From Palsa-883 sp963847615 (lineage in GTDB: Bacteria; Pseudomonadota; Alphaproteobacteria; Acetobacterales; Acetobacteraceae): a stretch of DNA of 64,000 nucleotides. Shown here piece by piece: positions 52,543-61,351 of the stretch. The notes beneath the pieces were generated by a model. That model saw only the letters and a program-made list of their open reading frames with translations, was not told where the DNA came from and made no database searches. Each line of letters begins with the position of its first letter. Position 1 is the stretch's first letter. The stretch covers positions 129,465 through 193,464 of the forward strand of contig CAWKAN010000021.1 of assembly GCA_963847615.1 (NCBI GenBank). Reading direction: 5' to 3'. The position numbers and the translations under genes are program-made.

Positions 52543-54098
52543 TTCAGGATGAACCCGGCATCGACCGGCGGGCCGGCGGCGGGGGGCGCCAGTTGCCGCC
52601 CGAACAGGATGCGGTCCAGGTCGGTCGCCGGCCTGAACCCATCCGTCGGCAGGTGCAGCGCCTGCGGGCCGGACACCGGCTGGACGATATACGGCGTGAC
52701 GATGATCACCAGCTCGCTCTCGCCGCGCTGGAAATCGTTCGACTTGAACAGCGCCCCGATCACCGGCAGCTCGCCGATGCCGGGCAGCGCATTGGTCGCA
52801 TCGGTGCTGGATTTCTGCAGCAGGCCGGCGATCGCGAAGCTCTGGCCGCTGCCCAGCTCGACCGTCGTCTCCGCCCGCCGCACCGTCAGCGCCGGAATGG
52901 TCAGCGTGCCGCCGGCGACCGGCACGCTGACCGCGCCGACGTTGGACAGCTGGCTGACCTCCGGGCGCACCCGCAGATTGAGCCGCGTCGGCGACAGCAC
53001 GGTCGGCACCACCGCCAGGCTGACGCCGTATTCCTTGAAGTCGACCGTGATCGTCGTTGAGCCGTTGGAGGTATTGCCGGCGATCGGGATCGGGAACTCG
53101 CCGCCCGCCAGGAAGCTCGCGGTCTCCCCCGACAGCGCGGTGAGGTTCGGCTCCGCCAGGACGGTGATCAACTGATCGGCCGCCAGCGCATCCACCACGG
53201 CGTTAACGTCCCACAACCCATTGCCGGAGGTGAAGCCCGCGCCAAGTTGATTGGGCGTGTAGCCGCCAGAAGAGAGCGGCGACAGGCCGAGCGGCAGCAG
53301 CGGGGTGATCGCCGGAGAGATAACCCCGGCGCCGGTGCGCAGCCCGAAGCGAAACCCGTTGCCAGCGCCCAGCGCCTGCCAGTTGAAGCCCAGCTGGCGG
53401 GTGATCGACCGATTGATCTCGGCAATCCGCACCCGGACGTTCACCTGGATGCTGCCAAGTACAATAAGTCGGTCGGCGACGCCGCCCTTCTCGCCGACGA
53501 AGGCGTGGGCGATCGCTTCGGCCTGCTGTGCCGCCAGCGGGGTAGGCGCCGTACCGCTGAGCACAAGGTCGTCGCCGGCGGCGCGGACGCGCACGCCTTG
53601 CCCACCGGTCACCGACTGCGCGATCGCGGCCTGCGCCGCCGCCGCCGTCGCTGCGCTGACCCCTGCCGGGCCGGTCGGGGCTCCCCGCGCACCCGAAGCT
53701 GCCGGGCGGGCGCCGCCCGACGTGACGGTGATGTCGTATTGCACGATCGCCGAGCCGCTCTGGCCGGTGGCGATCACCGTCGTCCGCCCGGGTGCCACCC
53801 CCATCAGGAACAGGCTGGTCGGCGACGCCGGTTGCACCCGCGCGATCGACGGGTCCGCCGACAGCACGGTGGCCGCCGGCTGGGTCAGATGCAGCAGCAC
53901 CCCGGTCCCGGCGGCGATCGTCAGCGGCTGGCTCAGCAGCAGCGCCTCGGATCCAGGCGCTGGTGTGGCCGGCGTTGCCGGCGCCTGCGCCCGCGGCGCA
54001 TTCGCCGCGGATTTCGGCGGTGCAGCGCCGGCGACGGACGCGAAACTCATCAATGCAACTGCCAAGGACAGAAGCCAGCGGCTCATCGGGCGGCTCAT
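52539..54098 (-). CDS. cpaC: Tad outer-membrane secretin CpaC/RcpA
   Basis: CpaC forms the outer-membrane channel of the Tad pilus. The 519-residue protein has a signal peptide (SRWLLSLAVALMSFASVAGA), a pilus-domain N-region (GTGVLLHLTQPAATVLSADP), a BON-like domain (GGQGVRVRAAGDDLVLSGTA) and the secretin domain with ITVLAEPNLTALSGETASFL and GGEFPIPI, then VPGIG-like LPGIGELPVIGALFKS. All are diagnostic. It overlaps the cpaB stop and the cpaD-like start by four bases. Confidence 0.95.
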   Translation of the reverse strand: MSRPMSRWLLSLAVALMSFASVAGAAPPKSAANAPRAQAPATPATPAPGSEALLLSQPLTIAAGTGVLLHLTQPAATVLSADPSIARVQPASPTSLFLMGVAPGRTTVIATGQSGSAIVQYDITVTSGGARPAASGARGAPTGPAGVSAATAAAAQAAIAQSVTGGQGVRVRAAGDDLVLSGTAPTPLAAQQAEAIAHAFVGEKGGVADRLIVLGSIQVNVRVRIAEINRSITRQLGFNWQALGAGNGFRFGLRTGAGVISPAITPLLPLGLSPLSSGGYTPNQLGAGFTSGNGLWDVNAVVDALAADQLITVLAEPNLTALSGETASFLAGGEFPIPIAGNTSNGSTTITVDFKEYGVSLAVVPTVLSPTRLNLRVRPEVSQLSNVGAVSVPVAGGTLTIPALTVRRAETTVELGSGQSFAIAGLLQKSSTDATNALPGIGELPVIGALFKSNDFQRGESELVIIVTPYIVQPVSGPQALHLPTDGFRPATDLDRILFGRQLAPPAAGPPVDAGFILK

Positions 54099-54934
54099 TT
54101 GAAGGTCACTTCGCTGCGATTCCCGCCCTGGACAAGGTGGACCGTCACGCCGACCGGCTCGTTGGCATTGGACAGCGCCGGCGACACGTTGACGCCGAAC
54201 ACCGTCGGCTTTGCGGCAACGACCGGACCCTGCGCGTCCTCCGCCGCCCGGATTGCCAGCGACAGCTTGCCCAGATGGTCCGCCACGGCAAGCAGTTCGG
54301 CCTGGTTGGGGGCGACTTCCAGCGTGACGGTGCGGGCCAGGTGTCCCGCTACCGCCGCGTTGGAGGGCGCGCCCTGCACGATCGCCTGGTCGATCCCGAT
54401 GACGCGAATATTGCTCAGCACGGTTTCGCTCAGCACGCGTCGGGCCACCGGCGCTTCGGCCATGTCCTGCGTCAGGATCACGTTGACATGGTCACCCGGC
54501 CAGATCAGGCCGGCGACCCCGGTAACCGGATCGACGCCGATCGACACTGCCCGCATGCCGGGCGCCAGCACGCTGGCGATGAAGCCGCGATCGCGCGGCC
54601 GCAGGATGTCGTCGGCGGTGATCGGCGCGCCGGTTTCCAGATAGGCCCGGATCAGGGCGCCGCGCAGGCTGGCCCGCGCCTCCGGCGAGTTGGTGAAGGC
54701 GCCGGACGGGATCTGCCCCGACTCCGCCCGTTTCACGTTGAAGTCGTCGTCGCGCGCCAGGGTGCCCGCCGGCAGCGTACGCGCGGCCACCAGATAGCCA
54801 ACCGCCAGCGGCGGCGGCAACGCCGCCGTCGGTGCCGGCGCGACGCGCGCCGGCGTGGCAAGCTGGTAGGCGATCGTTCCCAGCGCTGCCGCGGTGAGCA
54901 GCATCAGCGCGATAACCATAATGCGCAATGACAT
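54095..54934 (-). CDS. cpaB: Tad pilus assembly protein CpaB/RcpC
   Basis: CpaB is a periplasmic, membrane-anchored protein that couples the inner platform to the secretin. The 279-residue protein has a single N-terminal membrane anchor (IMVIALMLLTAAALGTIAY), a SAF domain (VAARTLPAGTLARDDDFNVK) and the segment GMRAVSIGVDPVTGVAGLIW with PGDHVNVILTQD, typical of RcpC. It precedes the secretin gene with a four-base overlap. Confidence 0.94.
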   Translation of the reverse strand: MSLRIMVIALMLLTAAALGTIAYQLATPARVAPAPTAALPPPLAVGYLVAARTLPAGTLARDDDFNVKRAESGQIPSGAFTNSPEARASLRGALIRAYLETGAPITADDILRPRDRGFIASVLAPGMRAVSIGVDPVTGVAGLIWPGDHVNVILTQDMAEAPVARRVLSETVLSNIRVIGIDQAIVQGAPSNAAVAGHLARTVTLEVAPNQAELLAVADHLGKLSLAIRAAEDAQGPVVAAKPTVFGVNVSPALSNANEPVGVTVHLVQGGNRSEVTFK

Positions 54935-54937
54935 CGT

Positions 54938-55471
54938 TCAGCCCATTGGGTTGGTCAGCAGCGCCCACACGCCGCCGCAGGCGATGGCGATACCATAGGG
55001 CAGCGGGGCATGGCGCAGGATGCGCCAGCGCTCCGCCGCATAGACCCGGCGCGGCCAGAACGACCCCGCCGGTGCGTGCGCCGGCCGCGGCAGCCGCCGC
55101 AGCGCAAGGTGCAGCACGGCCAACACCCCGCCGGCCAGCGCGGTCACCGCGATCAGCCCGACCGCGCCGCTGATCGGCTGGCCGAGTGTTGCCGCGACCA
55201 GCAGCTTGATGTCGCCGCCCCCCAGGACGCCGCGGGCATGCAGCAGGACCAGCAGAACGAACAGCAGCAGGGCGAAGGCCGCCGACCCGGCAAGCGCCAG
55301 CGGGCCGGCGAGCAGCCGCGTCGTCGCCCCGGCGATCCCGAGCGCCAGACAGGCGCCATCCGGAATGGTCCGGCTGTTCAGGTCCGCCCTTGCCGCAACC
55401 AGCAGCGATCCGAACTGGATCGCGGCGGCGGCAAGCCAGAGGGTCGAAAGAGTGGTCTGCTGCCAGTGCAC
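54938..55471 (-). CDS. cpaA: Prepilin peptidase TadV/CpaA
   Basis: CpaA/TadV is an A24 aspartic peptidase that processes Flp prepilin and the pseudopilins. The 177-residue polytopic protein has the first active-site Asp in ARADLNSRTIPD and the second in LGGGDIKLLVAATL (GxGD motif). It is the first gene of the unit after the flp pilins, three bases before cpaB. Confidence 0.93.
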   Translation of the reverse strand: MHWQQTTLSTLWLAAAAIQFGSLLVAARADLNSRTIPDGACLALGIAGATTRLLAGPLALAGSAAFALLLFVLLVLLHARGVLGGGDIKLLVAATLGQPISGAVGLIAVTALAGGVLAVLHLALRRLPRPAHAPAGSFWPRRVYAAERWRILRHAPLPYGIAIACGGVWALLTNPMG

Positions 55472-55590
55472 GCTTGCCCTCGCTGATTGTTCAAGCCGGC
55501 GCCGATTGTGCAGGCCGGGTGAAACTGGTACGCGACTCCTGCCGCCCGCGAAGCTGGGATGGTTGTTTCCCAGCCGTCAAGTGGGCTCGT

Positions 55591-55761
55591 TCAGGCGGCG
55601 TTAGCGAGGGCGGCGGAGATATCGCGCCAAATGGTTGCCAGATTCCCGCTGAAGCCGCCCACCGCCGCGCCCACGACGACGACGCTGATCGCAGCGATGC
55701 CGCCGTATTCCAGCGCCGTTACACCTTGCCGGTCGGTCATCGCTGCGGTGACCCAACTCAC
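55591..55761 (-). CDS. Second Flp/Fap pilin, short leader
   Basis: The product is a small Flp-type prepilin: leader ending in DRQG, cut before VTALEYGGIAAISVVVVGAA, with the Glu5/Tyr6 pair expected in mature Flp. Starting at GTG 55761 the leader is MSWVTAAMTDRQG; starting at ATG 55740 it is only five residues. The mature part (WRDISAALANAA at the end) parallels the first flp, so the two are a duplication. The frame is too short for many gene finders. The gene lies between cpaA and flp1 on the same strand. Confidence 0.8.
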   Translation of the reverse strand: MSWVTAAMTDRQGVTALEYGGIAAISVVVVGAAVGGFSGNLATIWRDISAALANAA

Positions 55762-55826
55762 AGATTACGTACCCGACATTCGCATTCCCCGGGCTTTGGA
55801 CACATGCCAGCCCAGCCCAAACGCAA

Positions 55827-55852
55827 GGCTGGGGAGGTTTTATTCCCCAGCC
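55827..55852 (-). terminator. Hairpin between the two flp genes
   Basis: A perfect 9-bp stem, GGCTGGGGA and TCCCCAGCC, with an 8-base loop lies 40-60 bases downstream of flp1. No T-run follows on the transcribed strand, so it may protect the flp1 transcript or attenuate rather than terminate. Confidence 0.5.
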
Positions 55853-55890
55853 CGCGTCGAGACGTTTCGGATTGCAGCGACCTGGGGCCG

Positions 55891-56076
55891 CTAGACGGCG
55901 TTGCCGAGCGCGCTGGAGATATTGCCCCAAAGGGTCGCCAGGTTGCCGCTGAGTCCGCCCATCGCGGCGCCGACGACGACGACGGTCACCGCGGCGATGA
56001 TGCCGTATTCCATCGCGGTGACGCCTTTCCGGTCCGCCACCGCGGCGGAGATCAAGCCCAGAACATAAGCAAGCAT
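55891..56076 (-). CDS. flp: Flp/Fap pilin, major subunit
   Basis: The 61-residue prepilin has a leader ending ADRKG, cleavage before VTAMEYGIIAAVTVVVV with Glu5/Tyr6 in the mature protein, and the terminal part GNLATLWGNISSALGNAV. This is the expected Tad pilus subunit. The start at 56076 follows GGAGAACG. It is the gene nearest the divergent control region and so is probably the most strongly expressed. Confidence 0.93.
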   Translation of the reverse strand: MLAYVLGLISAAVADRKGVTAMEYGIIAAVTVVVVGAAMGGLSGNLATLWGNISSALGNAV

Positions 56077-56287
56077 AGTCGTTCTCCATATGTTTGTTGT
56101 GCCCATCAAGCCATCCCCGCCGGACCGTTCGGGAACCGACCGTTCTGGCGCTGACAGTCAGGCAGCCTTAACCGCCTATTGACTATTCTTACACCGTTTG
56201 TTAACTCTTATCCACCCAAAAAATGAGCGGCGGCTAGGCGATTAAGACATAGTCCCGGCCGGCTTTGGAGACCTCCGGATCACTAGC
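56077..56287. promoter_or_regulatory. Divergent flp/tadG control region with CtrA-like box
   Basis: This is the AT-richest part of the pilus locus. TTAACCGCCTATTGAC (56168-56183) fits the CtrA half-site spacing TTAA-N7-TTGA, and GTTAAC lies at about 56200. It separates the leftward flp-tad unit from the rightward tadG-tadE-VWA unit. The box is an inference from pattern; CtrA control of Tad pilins is known in Caulobacter. Confidence 0.4.
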
Positions 56288-56779
56288 ATGCGGAATACAA
56301 CTTTCCGTCGCCTGTGTCTTTCGCGCAACAGACCTGCCGGTCGAGCCGCCAGACTTCTGCACGACCGGCACGGCGCCATCGCACTGCTGTTCTCTCTCAG
56401 CGCCATCGTCCTGTTCGGGCTTGCCGGCCTGGCGGTCGAAGGCGGCGCCCGGTACATGGAGAAGCGCCACGGCCAAAACGCCGCCGACGCCGCGGCCATG
56501 GCCGGCGCCATCGCCCTGGCCTTCGGCCAGAGCGCGAGCATCAGCGGCGGCAAAGCCACCGCGCGCCAGGGCTATAGCAGCAGCGCCGTCACCATCACCA
56601 CCGCCACCTCCACCGGTATCGGTCACCTCACGGCCGGGGCGACCCCCGCCAATGCGACGAGGGCGATGGTGGCCTGGATGCCGACGCGGCCGTGGGGCAA
56701 CCGCCTTGCCCTGCGCGGCCAGTGGCACGAAGGTCGCGCCAGTCCAGCCGACTGCGATGGTGGGATGACACGATGTTGA
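56288..56779 (+). CDS. TadE/TadG-like pilus protein, short
   Basis: The 163-residue protein begins with a cytoplasmic basic part (RRLCLSRNRPAGRAARLLHD), then the segment RHGAIALLFSLSAIVLFGLA of TadE/TadG-type pseudopilins followed by VEGGARYMEKRHGQNAADAA. The usual long periplasmic domain is missing: after about residue 110 the sequence becomes Arg/Trp-rich and ends in an overlap with tadE. It may be a truncated tadG. The start at 56288 is typical for the family. Confidence 0.8.
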   Translation: MRNTTFRRLCLSRNRPAGRAARLLHDRHGAIALLFSLSAIVLFGLAGLAVEGGARYMEKRHGQNAADAAAMAGAIALAFGQSASISGGKATARQGYSSSAVTITTATSTGIGHLTAGATPANATRAMVAWMPTRPWGNRLALRGQWHEGRASPADCDGGMTRC

Positions 56780-57234
56780 ACCGACTTCGTCTGCTCGGCG
56801 GCGTGTGCGGGGGAAGGGACAGGCGGGGCGTCGCCGCCCTGGAGTTCGCCCTCATCGCCCCGGCGCTACTGCTGATCGTGTTTGGCGGGGCCGAGTTCGG
56901 TTTGGCCCTGAGCGAATACCTGACGCTGAACAATGCCGCCGTCGTCGGCGCACAGCAGTTCGCGTTCAGCGCCGGCGTGGACGCGACGCCCTATGCCGAC
57001 GCGGTGAGCGCGATCAACCTCGCGGCGCACCACCTGCAGCCGCTGACGATCGTCACGTCGGTCAATGGGTCGCCGTGCACCGACAAAAGCTCGACGACCT
57101 GCGGGGCAGCGCTGAGCGGCGGCAGCGGGTACGTGACGGTGCAACTCACGTATTCGTGTGCCGCGCTTAACATCGTTTTTAACCTGCTGCCCAACTGCAC
57201 CATGATGGTGCAACAAACGGAGCGTGTGCAATGA
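56773..57234 (+). CDS. tadE: Pseudopilin TadE
   Basis: TadE is a minor pilin-like protein processed by TadV. The 153-residue protein has DRRGVAALEFALIAPALLLI, with the Flp-like cleavage at Gly and Glu5, and EFGLALSEYLTLNNAAVVGA. The Cys pair near CTDKSSTTC is seen in related proteins. It overlaps the preceding gene by seven bases and the next by four. Confidence 0.9.
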   Translation: MLNRLRLLGGVCGGRDRRGVAALEFALIAPALLLIVFGGAEFGLALSEYLTLNNAAVVGAQQFAFSAGVDATPYADAVSAINLAAHHLQPLTIVTSVNGSPCTDKSSTTCGAALSGGSGYVTVQLTYSCAALNIVFNLLPNCTMMVQQTERVQ

Positions 57235-58910
57235 GTTGGAACCCCGGATCTTACTTTTACCGGATGCTCAGGGACAAACGCGGCGCCGCTGCCCTCGTGG
57301 GGGCGCTCGCGGGCATTATACTGTTGGGCTTCGCGGCGGTATCGGTTGACGCGGCCCGTGCCTACGTGGTCTGGAACCAGCTTCAGGCGTCGTCCCAAGC
57401 GGCGGCGTTGGCAGCAGCCAAGGACATCGGTACGGGGGGGACACCGCTCACCACAGCAGCCTTGTACAGCTCCGTAACCGCTTCGGACAAGAACTATATC
57501 CGTGGTGTCACCACCACGATGGTATCCGGATATCCGAAGTTGCTCTGCTTCTCGCATGCCGCGGCCTCCGGACTTGCCTGCACCACCAATCAGACCCCGA
57601 ACACGTCCGTAAACGGCGTCCAGGTAATACAGACGGCGACCATCCCGCTGTACTTTGCCGGGATATTGGGGTTCCATTCGATCAATCTTACGAGCGGCGC
57701 GACCGCGCTCATGGCGGGTCAGGCGCTGCCGCCGCTCAACGTGATGTTCATCGTCGATGCGACCGCATCGATGGGCAGCAACGACGCCGTCTGCGGCGCG
57801 ACGAGACTCGGGTGTGCAATCGGTGGCTTCGAGGCGCTTTTGGCCGACCTCTGGCCTTGCACCTATGCGAGCAACAACCCCGGCGCCAGTTGCGGCGCAG
57901 TGGCAAACCACAACGTCGCGAATCCCTATGACGAGGCAGCGCTGCTGCAGTTCCCCGGGGTGGGGGTCGCCCCGACAGGCGCCGCTTGCGGCAGCCTCGC
58001 AACGGTGGCGTATGCGGGGGTCACGGGAAAGACCAGCAAAACGACCACAACCACCACGCTGACTTTCGCGGCAACGCCGGCCTTCAATACCGGGAACAAC
58101 ACCGGGAACGTGGCCTTGGTGACCGACATGACGAACCCGTCGTACATCCAGGTCAACACCTACATCAAGTCAAAGACCACCACGACGGCGCTCATGAGCA
58201 CGACACCGACGGCGGGCGATACCATCGGGAGCGGCAACTCCATCGCTGTCTGGCCGCCGGTTTACCAGATCATTCCGCTGTCGAGCGATTACAAGACGTC
58301 TGACGCAGCGACCACTCTGAATGCGGCTTCCGACCTCGTCGGCTGTTTGCAGACCCTCAAATCGCCGGGCGGGTTCGCCACCTTCTACGCCGATGCGATC
58401 ATAGTCGCCCAGCAGCAACTGACAGCGAATGCCCGGTCAGGTGTGCGGAACGTGATCATCCTGCTCAGCGACGGGGAAGCCAATGCTACTTCCGCAAGTG
58501 GCAAGGTTAATATGGTATCCCAGGGACCGAACTGGTCGACCACGACTGCCAGCAACGAGTGCAAGGCGGCTGTCACGGCGGCCCAGGCCGCGGCGGGTGC
58601 GGGCACCTGGGTGTACGCGATTTCCTATGGCACCGCGGCGACCGGAGGTTGCACTACGGACACAGGATCTTACGCCAACGCCTGCTACGTCATGAGCCAG
58701 ATCGCCAACGTTCCGGGGGCCACGGCAGGTACTCATGTCACCGATCCGACAAAGTTCTATGCCGACAACGCGAGCGGCTGCCAATCGGCCGATCACCCGA
58801 AGATCACGGCCCTGACCGCGATGTTTCAGAACATCGCCTATAGTTTGACCAACCCGCGGCTGCTTCCCGCCGCCTGCCTCGCAGCTTCGCCACCGGGAGG
58901 AGAGTGTTAG
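57231..58910 (+). CDS. tadG: TadG-like protein with von Willebrand A domain
   Basis: The 559-residue protein starts with the pseudopilin segment DKRGAAALVGALAGIILLGF, then AAAKDIGTGG, and a von Willebrand A domain with MIDAS-type VMFIVDATASMGSNDA, GVRNVIILLSDGEANATSAS and a C-terminal part with YYAISYGTA-like WVYAISYGTAA. A Thr-rich insertion (KTSKTTTTTTLTFA) lies in the middle. VWA-TadG proteins are thought to be surface adhesins or assembly factors. GC content is lower than in neighbours. It overlaps tadE by four bases. Confidence 0.9.
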   Translation: MSWNPGSYFYRMLRDKRGAAALVGALAGIILLGFAAVSVDAARAYVVWNQLQASSQAAALAAAKDIGTGGTPLTTAALYSSVTASDKNYIRGVTTTMVSGYPKLLCFSHAAASGLACTTNQTPNTSVNGVQVIQTATIPLYFAGILGFHSINLTSGATALMAGQALPPLNVMFIVDATASMGSNDAVCGATRLGCAIGGFEALLADLWPCTYASNNPGASCGAVANHNVANPYDEAALLQFPGVGVAPTGAACGSLATVAYAGVTGKTSKTTTTTTLTFAATPAFNTGNNTGNVALVTDMTNPSYIQVNTYIKSKTTTTALMSTTPTAGDTIGSGNSIAVWPPVYQIIPLSSDYKTSDAATTLNAASDLVGCLQTLKSPGGFATFYADAIIVAQQQLTANARSGVRNVIILLSDGEANATSASGKVNMVSQGPNWSTTTASNECKAAVTAAQAAAGAGTWVYAISYGTAATGGCTTDTGSYANACYVMSQIANVPGATAGTHVTDPTKFYADNASGCQSADHPKITALTAMFQNIAYSLTNPRLLPAACLAASPPGGEC

Positions 58911-59048
58911 CCGGAATGATGGAGTTCGCGGCATGTGGTACGCCGCGCCTGCAGGCTGTGTCGCGCGATCAGCGCCACTTCGCGCACGGGTGCAGGCGTG
59001 TGTTGCGCTATAGCGCCTTGGCCCGGGATAGGTATTTCGAATGACAGG

Positions 59049-59216
59049 ATGAACCGGCCGGCGGTTCAGACCGGGGTTGGGGCGAGCAGGATAGCAGTGC
59101 CGGCAAGCCCGGTCGGTCTGCGTCTGGCCGCCATCTGGCCCAGCCGGCCGGTTTCTTCGCTGTGCGAGGTGGCCCTGCTTGCCGCGGCATACCTTGCCGA
59201 GCTTGGGTTCCATTAA
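59049..59216 (+). CDS. Possible 55-residue protein
   Basis: A short frame (MNRPAVQTGVGASRIAVPAS to LAAAYLAELGFH) has a hydrophobic end but no recognised family and a weak ribosome site. It may be noise in the gap after the VWA gene. Confidence 0.2.
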   Translation: MNRPAVQTGVGASRIAVPASPVGLRLAAIWPSRPVSSLCEVALLAAAYLAELGFH

Positions 59217-59229
59217 CCCGGCGATTCAC

Positions 59230-59530
59230 GCCGACCTGCGGGGCCGACGAGGATCAGTCTGCTGCTGACTATCCCACCGATCCGACCGGCATCCCATACA
59301 CCGTGCTGAACGCGCCGCCCAGGCGGTGGCAGGTGTCGCCCACGCCCAGCACAGTGTGCCAATGCCTCGACGCGACCACAGGCGCCACCAGCGCAACCGT
59401 CTGCACCGCGCCAAGCTACGGCACGGAGGCGAAGATCATCATGATCATCGCCACCATCCCTGTCCCGCCCCCCGCGGCCTGGATGCTCGGACGGCGACGC
59501 GGCGCAGTGCGCCCTGGATTGCCGCGCTGT
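59230..59530 (+). pseudogene. Remnant resembling a TadE-type C-terminus
   Basis: The plus frame reads GIPYTVLNAPPRRWQVSPTP, then STVCQCLDATTGATSATVCT and APSYGTEAKIIMIIATIPVP, a Cys-containing pattern found at the ends of some TadE-like proteins. It has no start or membrane segment, so it would be a fragment of a lost gene. The assignment is tentative. Confidence 0.3.
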
Positions 59531-59551
59531 CCCGTTCGCCCCGAACCGGCG

Positions 59552-60763
59552 CTACCGCCGCGCCAGCCAGGCCGCGAGCACCAGCGCCCCGGCCGCCATC
59601 ACCGAGGGCACCGCGAACCCGCCCAGCGCGTCCGACAGCACCCCGGCCAGCGTCGGCCCGACGATCTGCCCGACGCCGAACGCCCCGGTCATCGCCGCCA
59701 GCACCCGGCGCGGATCACGCGATACCGTCTTCCCCCGGGGCATCTGCCCCAAATCCGTCCCCGCTTGGCCCATCTCCAATTCGGCCAGCTCGCGCCCGCG
59801 CACCAGGCCCAGCGCCGTCAGCCCCATGAAGGTGCCCCCCACCAGCAGCGCCGCCAGGCAAATCCCCGCCACGCTCGGCCAGGCGACGCTGGCCAGCACG
59901 CCGACCGCCTCGGCCAGCGCGGCGATCGCGAAGGCGGCCGGAATGCCGATCCGCCGGCCCAGCCAGCCCCAGAACGCGACCGAGGGCGCCGCGGCCAGCC
60001 CGACCACGATCCAGATCACCGGCTCCAGCGCACGGATCGCCGGCGTGGCGCGCACGATCGCCACCAGGAAGGTTGCGGTGATCACGTAGCCGAAGCCGAA
60101 CAGCCCATAGGCCAGCGTGATCCGCCGCAGCCGCGGATCATGCCCGCCGCCCGGCGCGGCGCGCGGCACGGCGCTCGGTTCCCGCCCCGCCGGCACCAGC
60201 AGGGCCACCGCCAGCGCGCCCAGCAGCGATACCGCCCCACTGGCCTGCCACATCGCCGCCCAGCCCGCTCCGGCGGCGAACTGCGCCGCCACCAGCGCGG
60301 CCGAGACGGCGATGCCGGCGCCGACCCCGGCGAAGTGCAGCGCCATCAGCCCCGGCCGCCTGGCTTCCGCCAGCCGGTCGAGCACCAGGGCCGAGGCCAG
60401 GATCAGCGCCAGCGCGCTCGCCACCCCGCCGAGGAAGCGCAGCACCAGGAAACCGGCGAACGACGTGGTCAGCCCCATCGCCGCGGTGGTCGCGGCGCTG
60501 GCCAGCAGCGCGCCCAGCAGCCAGGCGCGGCGGGACCCGGGCAACGTCGCGCGAGTCGCGCCCAGCGCGCCGGCCAGATAGCCGGCGAAATTGGCCGAGG
60601 CGATCAGCCCCGCGGCGGACTTGCTCAGGCCAAGCGCGGCCAGCATCGGCGGCAGGATCGGCGTGTAGACGAAGCGGCCGATGCCGATGCCCACCGCCAT
60701 CGCGATCAGCCCGCCAAGCGCGATGGCAACCGGTGACCGTTCGGTCGTGCTGCAAGCTGACAT
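59552..60763 (-). CDS. YbfB/YjiJ-family MFS transporter
   Basis: The 403-residue protein has twelve hydrophobic segments; GIGIGRFVYTPILPPMLAAL in the first part and LRFLGGVASALALILASALV are hallmarks of the YbfB/YjiJ MFS group, whose substrates are unknown. A charged insertion (GQAGTDLGQMPRGKTVSRDP) precedes the last two segments. It diverges from a LysR gene that would be its expected regulator. Confidence 0.9.
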   Translation of the reverse strand: MSACSTTERSPVAIALGGLIAMAVGIGIGRFVYTPILPPMLAALGLSKSAAGLIASANFAGYLAGALGATRATLPGSRRAWLLGALLASAATTAAMGLTTSFAGFLVLRFLGGVASALALILASALVLDRLAEARRPGLMALHFAGVGAGIAVSAALVAAQFAAGAGWAAMWQASGAVSLLGALAVALLVPAGREPSAVPRAAPGGGHDPRLRRITLAYGLFGFGYVITATFLVAIVRATPAIRALEPVIWIVVGLAAAPSVAFWGWLGRRIGIPAAFAIAALAEAVGVLASVAWPSVAGICLAALLVGGTFMGLTALGLVRGRELAELEMGQAGTDLGQMPRGKTVSRDPRRVLAAMTGAFGVGQIVGPTLAGVLSDALGGFAVPSVMAAGALVLAAWLARR

Positions 60764-60854
60764 GGGGCGCGGCTTAGCGGCCTCCGCCAGTGCAATCAAA
60801 CGATTGCTGGTGATAGAAGCCATCGGCAAAAGTGATAGCGGAAGGGGCCGCAGC

Positions 60855-61256
60855 ATGGACACCGCCGGGTTGAAAATGTTCGACGCCGTCGCGCGCACCG
60901 GCGGTATGAACCGTGCCGCCGCCGAGCTGCACACCGTGCAGTCCAACGTCACCGCCCGCATCCGCGCGCTGGAGGCCGAGCTCGGCTGCCAGCTGTTCGT
61001 GCGCCACAGCCGCGGCGTGGCGCTGACCCAGGCCGGGCAACGGCTGCTGCCCTACGCGCGGCGCTTGGCCTGGCTGCTGGCCGACGCCGCCCGCGCCGTG
61101 CGCGACGACGGCCTGCCGCGCGGCCCGCTGAGCATCGGCGCGCTGGAAACCACGGCGGCGCTGCGCCTGTCGCCGCTGATCGCCAGCTACGCCGCCGCCT
61201 GCCCCGAGGTCGACCTCGCCCACACGCCCCCTTCCCCCTCCCCACACTCCCAGTGA
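60855..61256 (+). pseudogene. LysR-type regulator truncated by H element
   Basis: The N-terminal DNA-binding helix-turn-helix (FDAVARTGGMNRAAAELHTV, then SNVTARIRALEAELGCQLFV) and the start of the effector domain (PRGPLSIGALETTAALRLSP) are intact. At about 61211, after CPEVDLA, the frame enters the half H element and stops after PSPSPHSQ. At least 170 residues of the effector domain are lost. It is divergent from the YbfB-like MFS gene. Confidence 0.88.
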
Positions 61257-61350
61257 AGGGTTCCAAGGGCTCGCCCTTGGCGGGGTTTCCCAATGGTACC
61301 ATGGGGGGCAGCGCCCCTTGGTGGGGTCCGGGGCGAAGCCCCGACCGTGC
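61213..61350. repeat. Half H element
   Basis: Only one arm of an H element is present, from CCCCCTTCCCCCTCCCCACA through the modules CCAAGGGCTCGCCCTTGG and GGTACC to GGGGCGAAGCCCCG. It most resembles the right arm of H3. The other arm and the rest of the LysR gene are missing, consistent with a deletion ended at the hairpin centre. Confidence 0.85.
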
Positions 61351-61351
61351 T

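Noticed and set aside
59162..60736. 524-codon plus-strand frame
   Set aside because: Most of it is antisense to the YbfB-like MFS gene; only its first 100 codons were kept as a possible TadE-like remnant.
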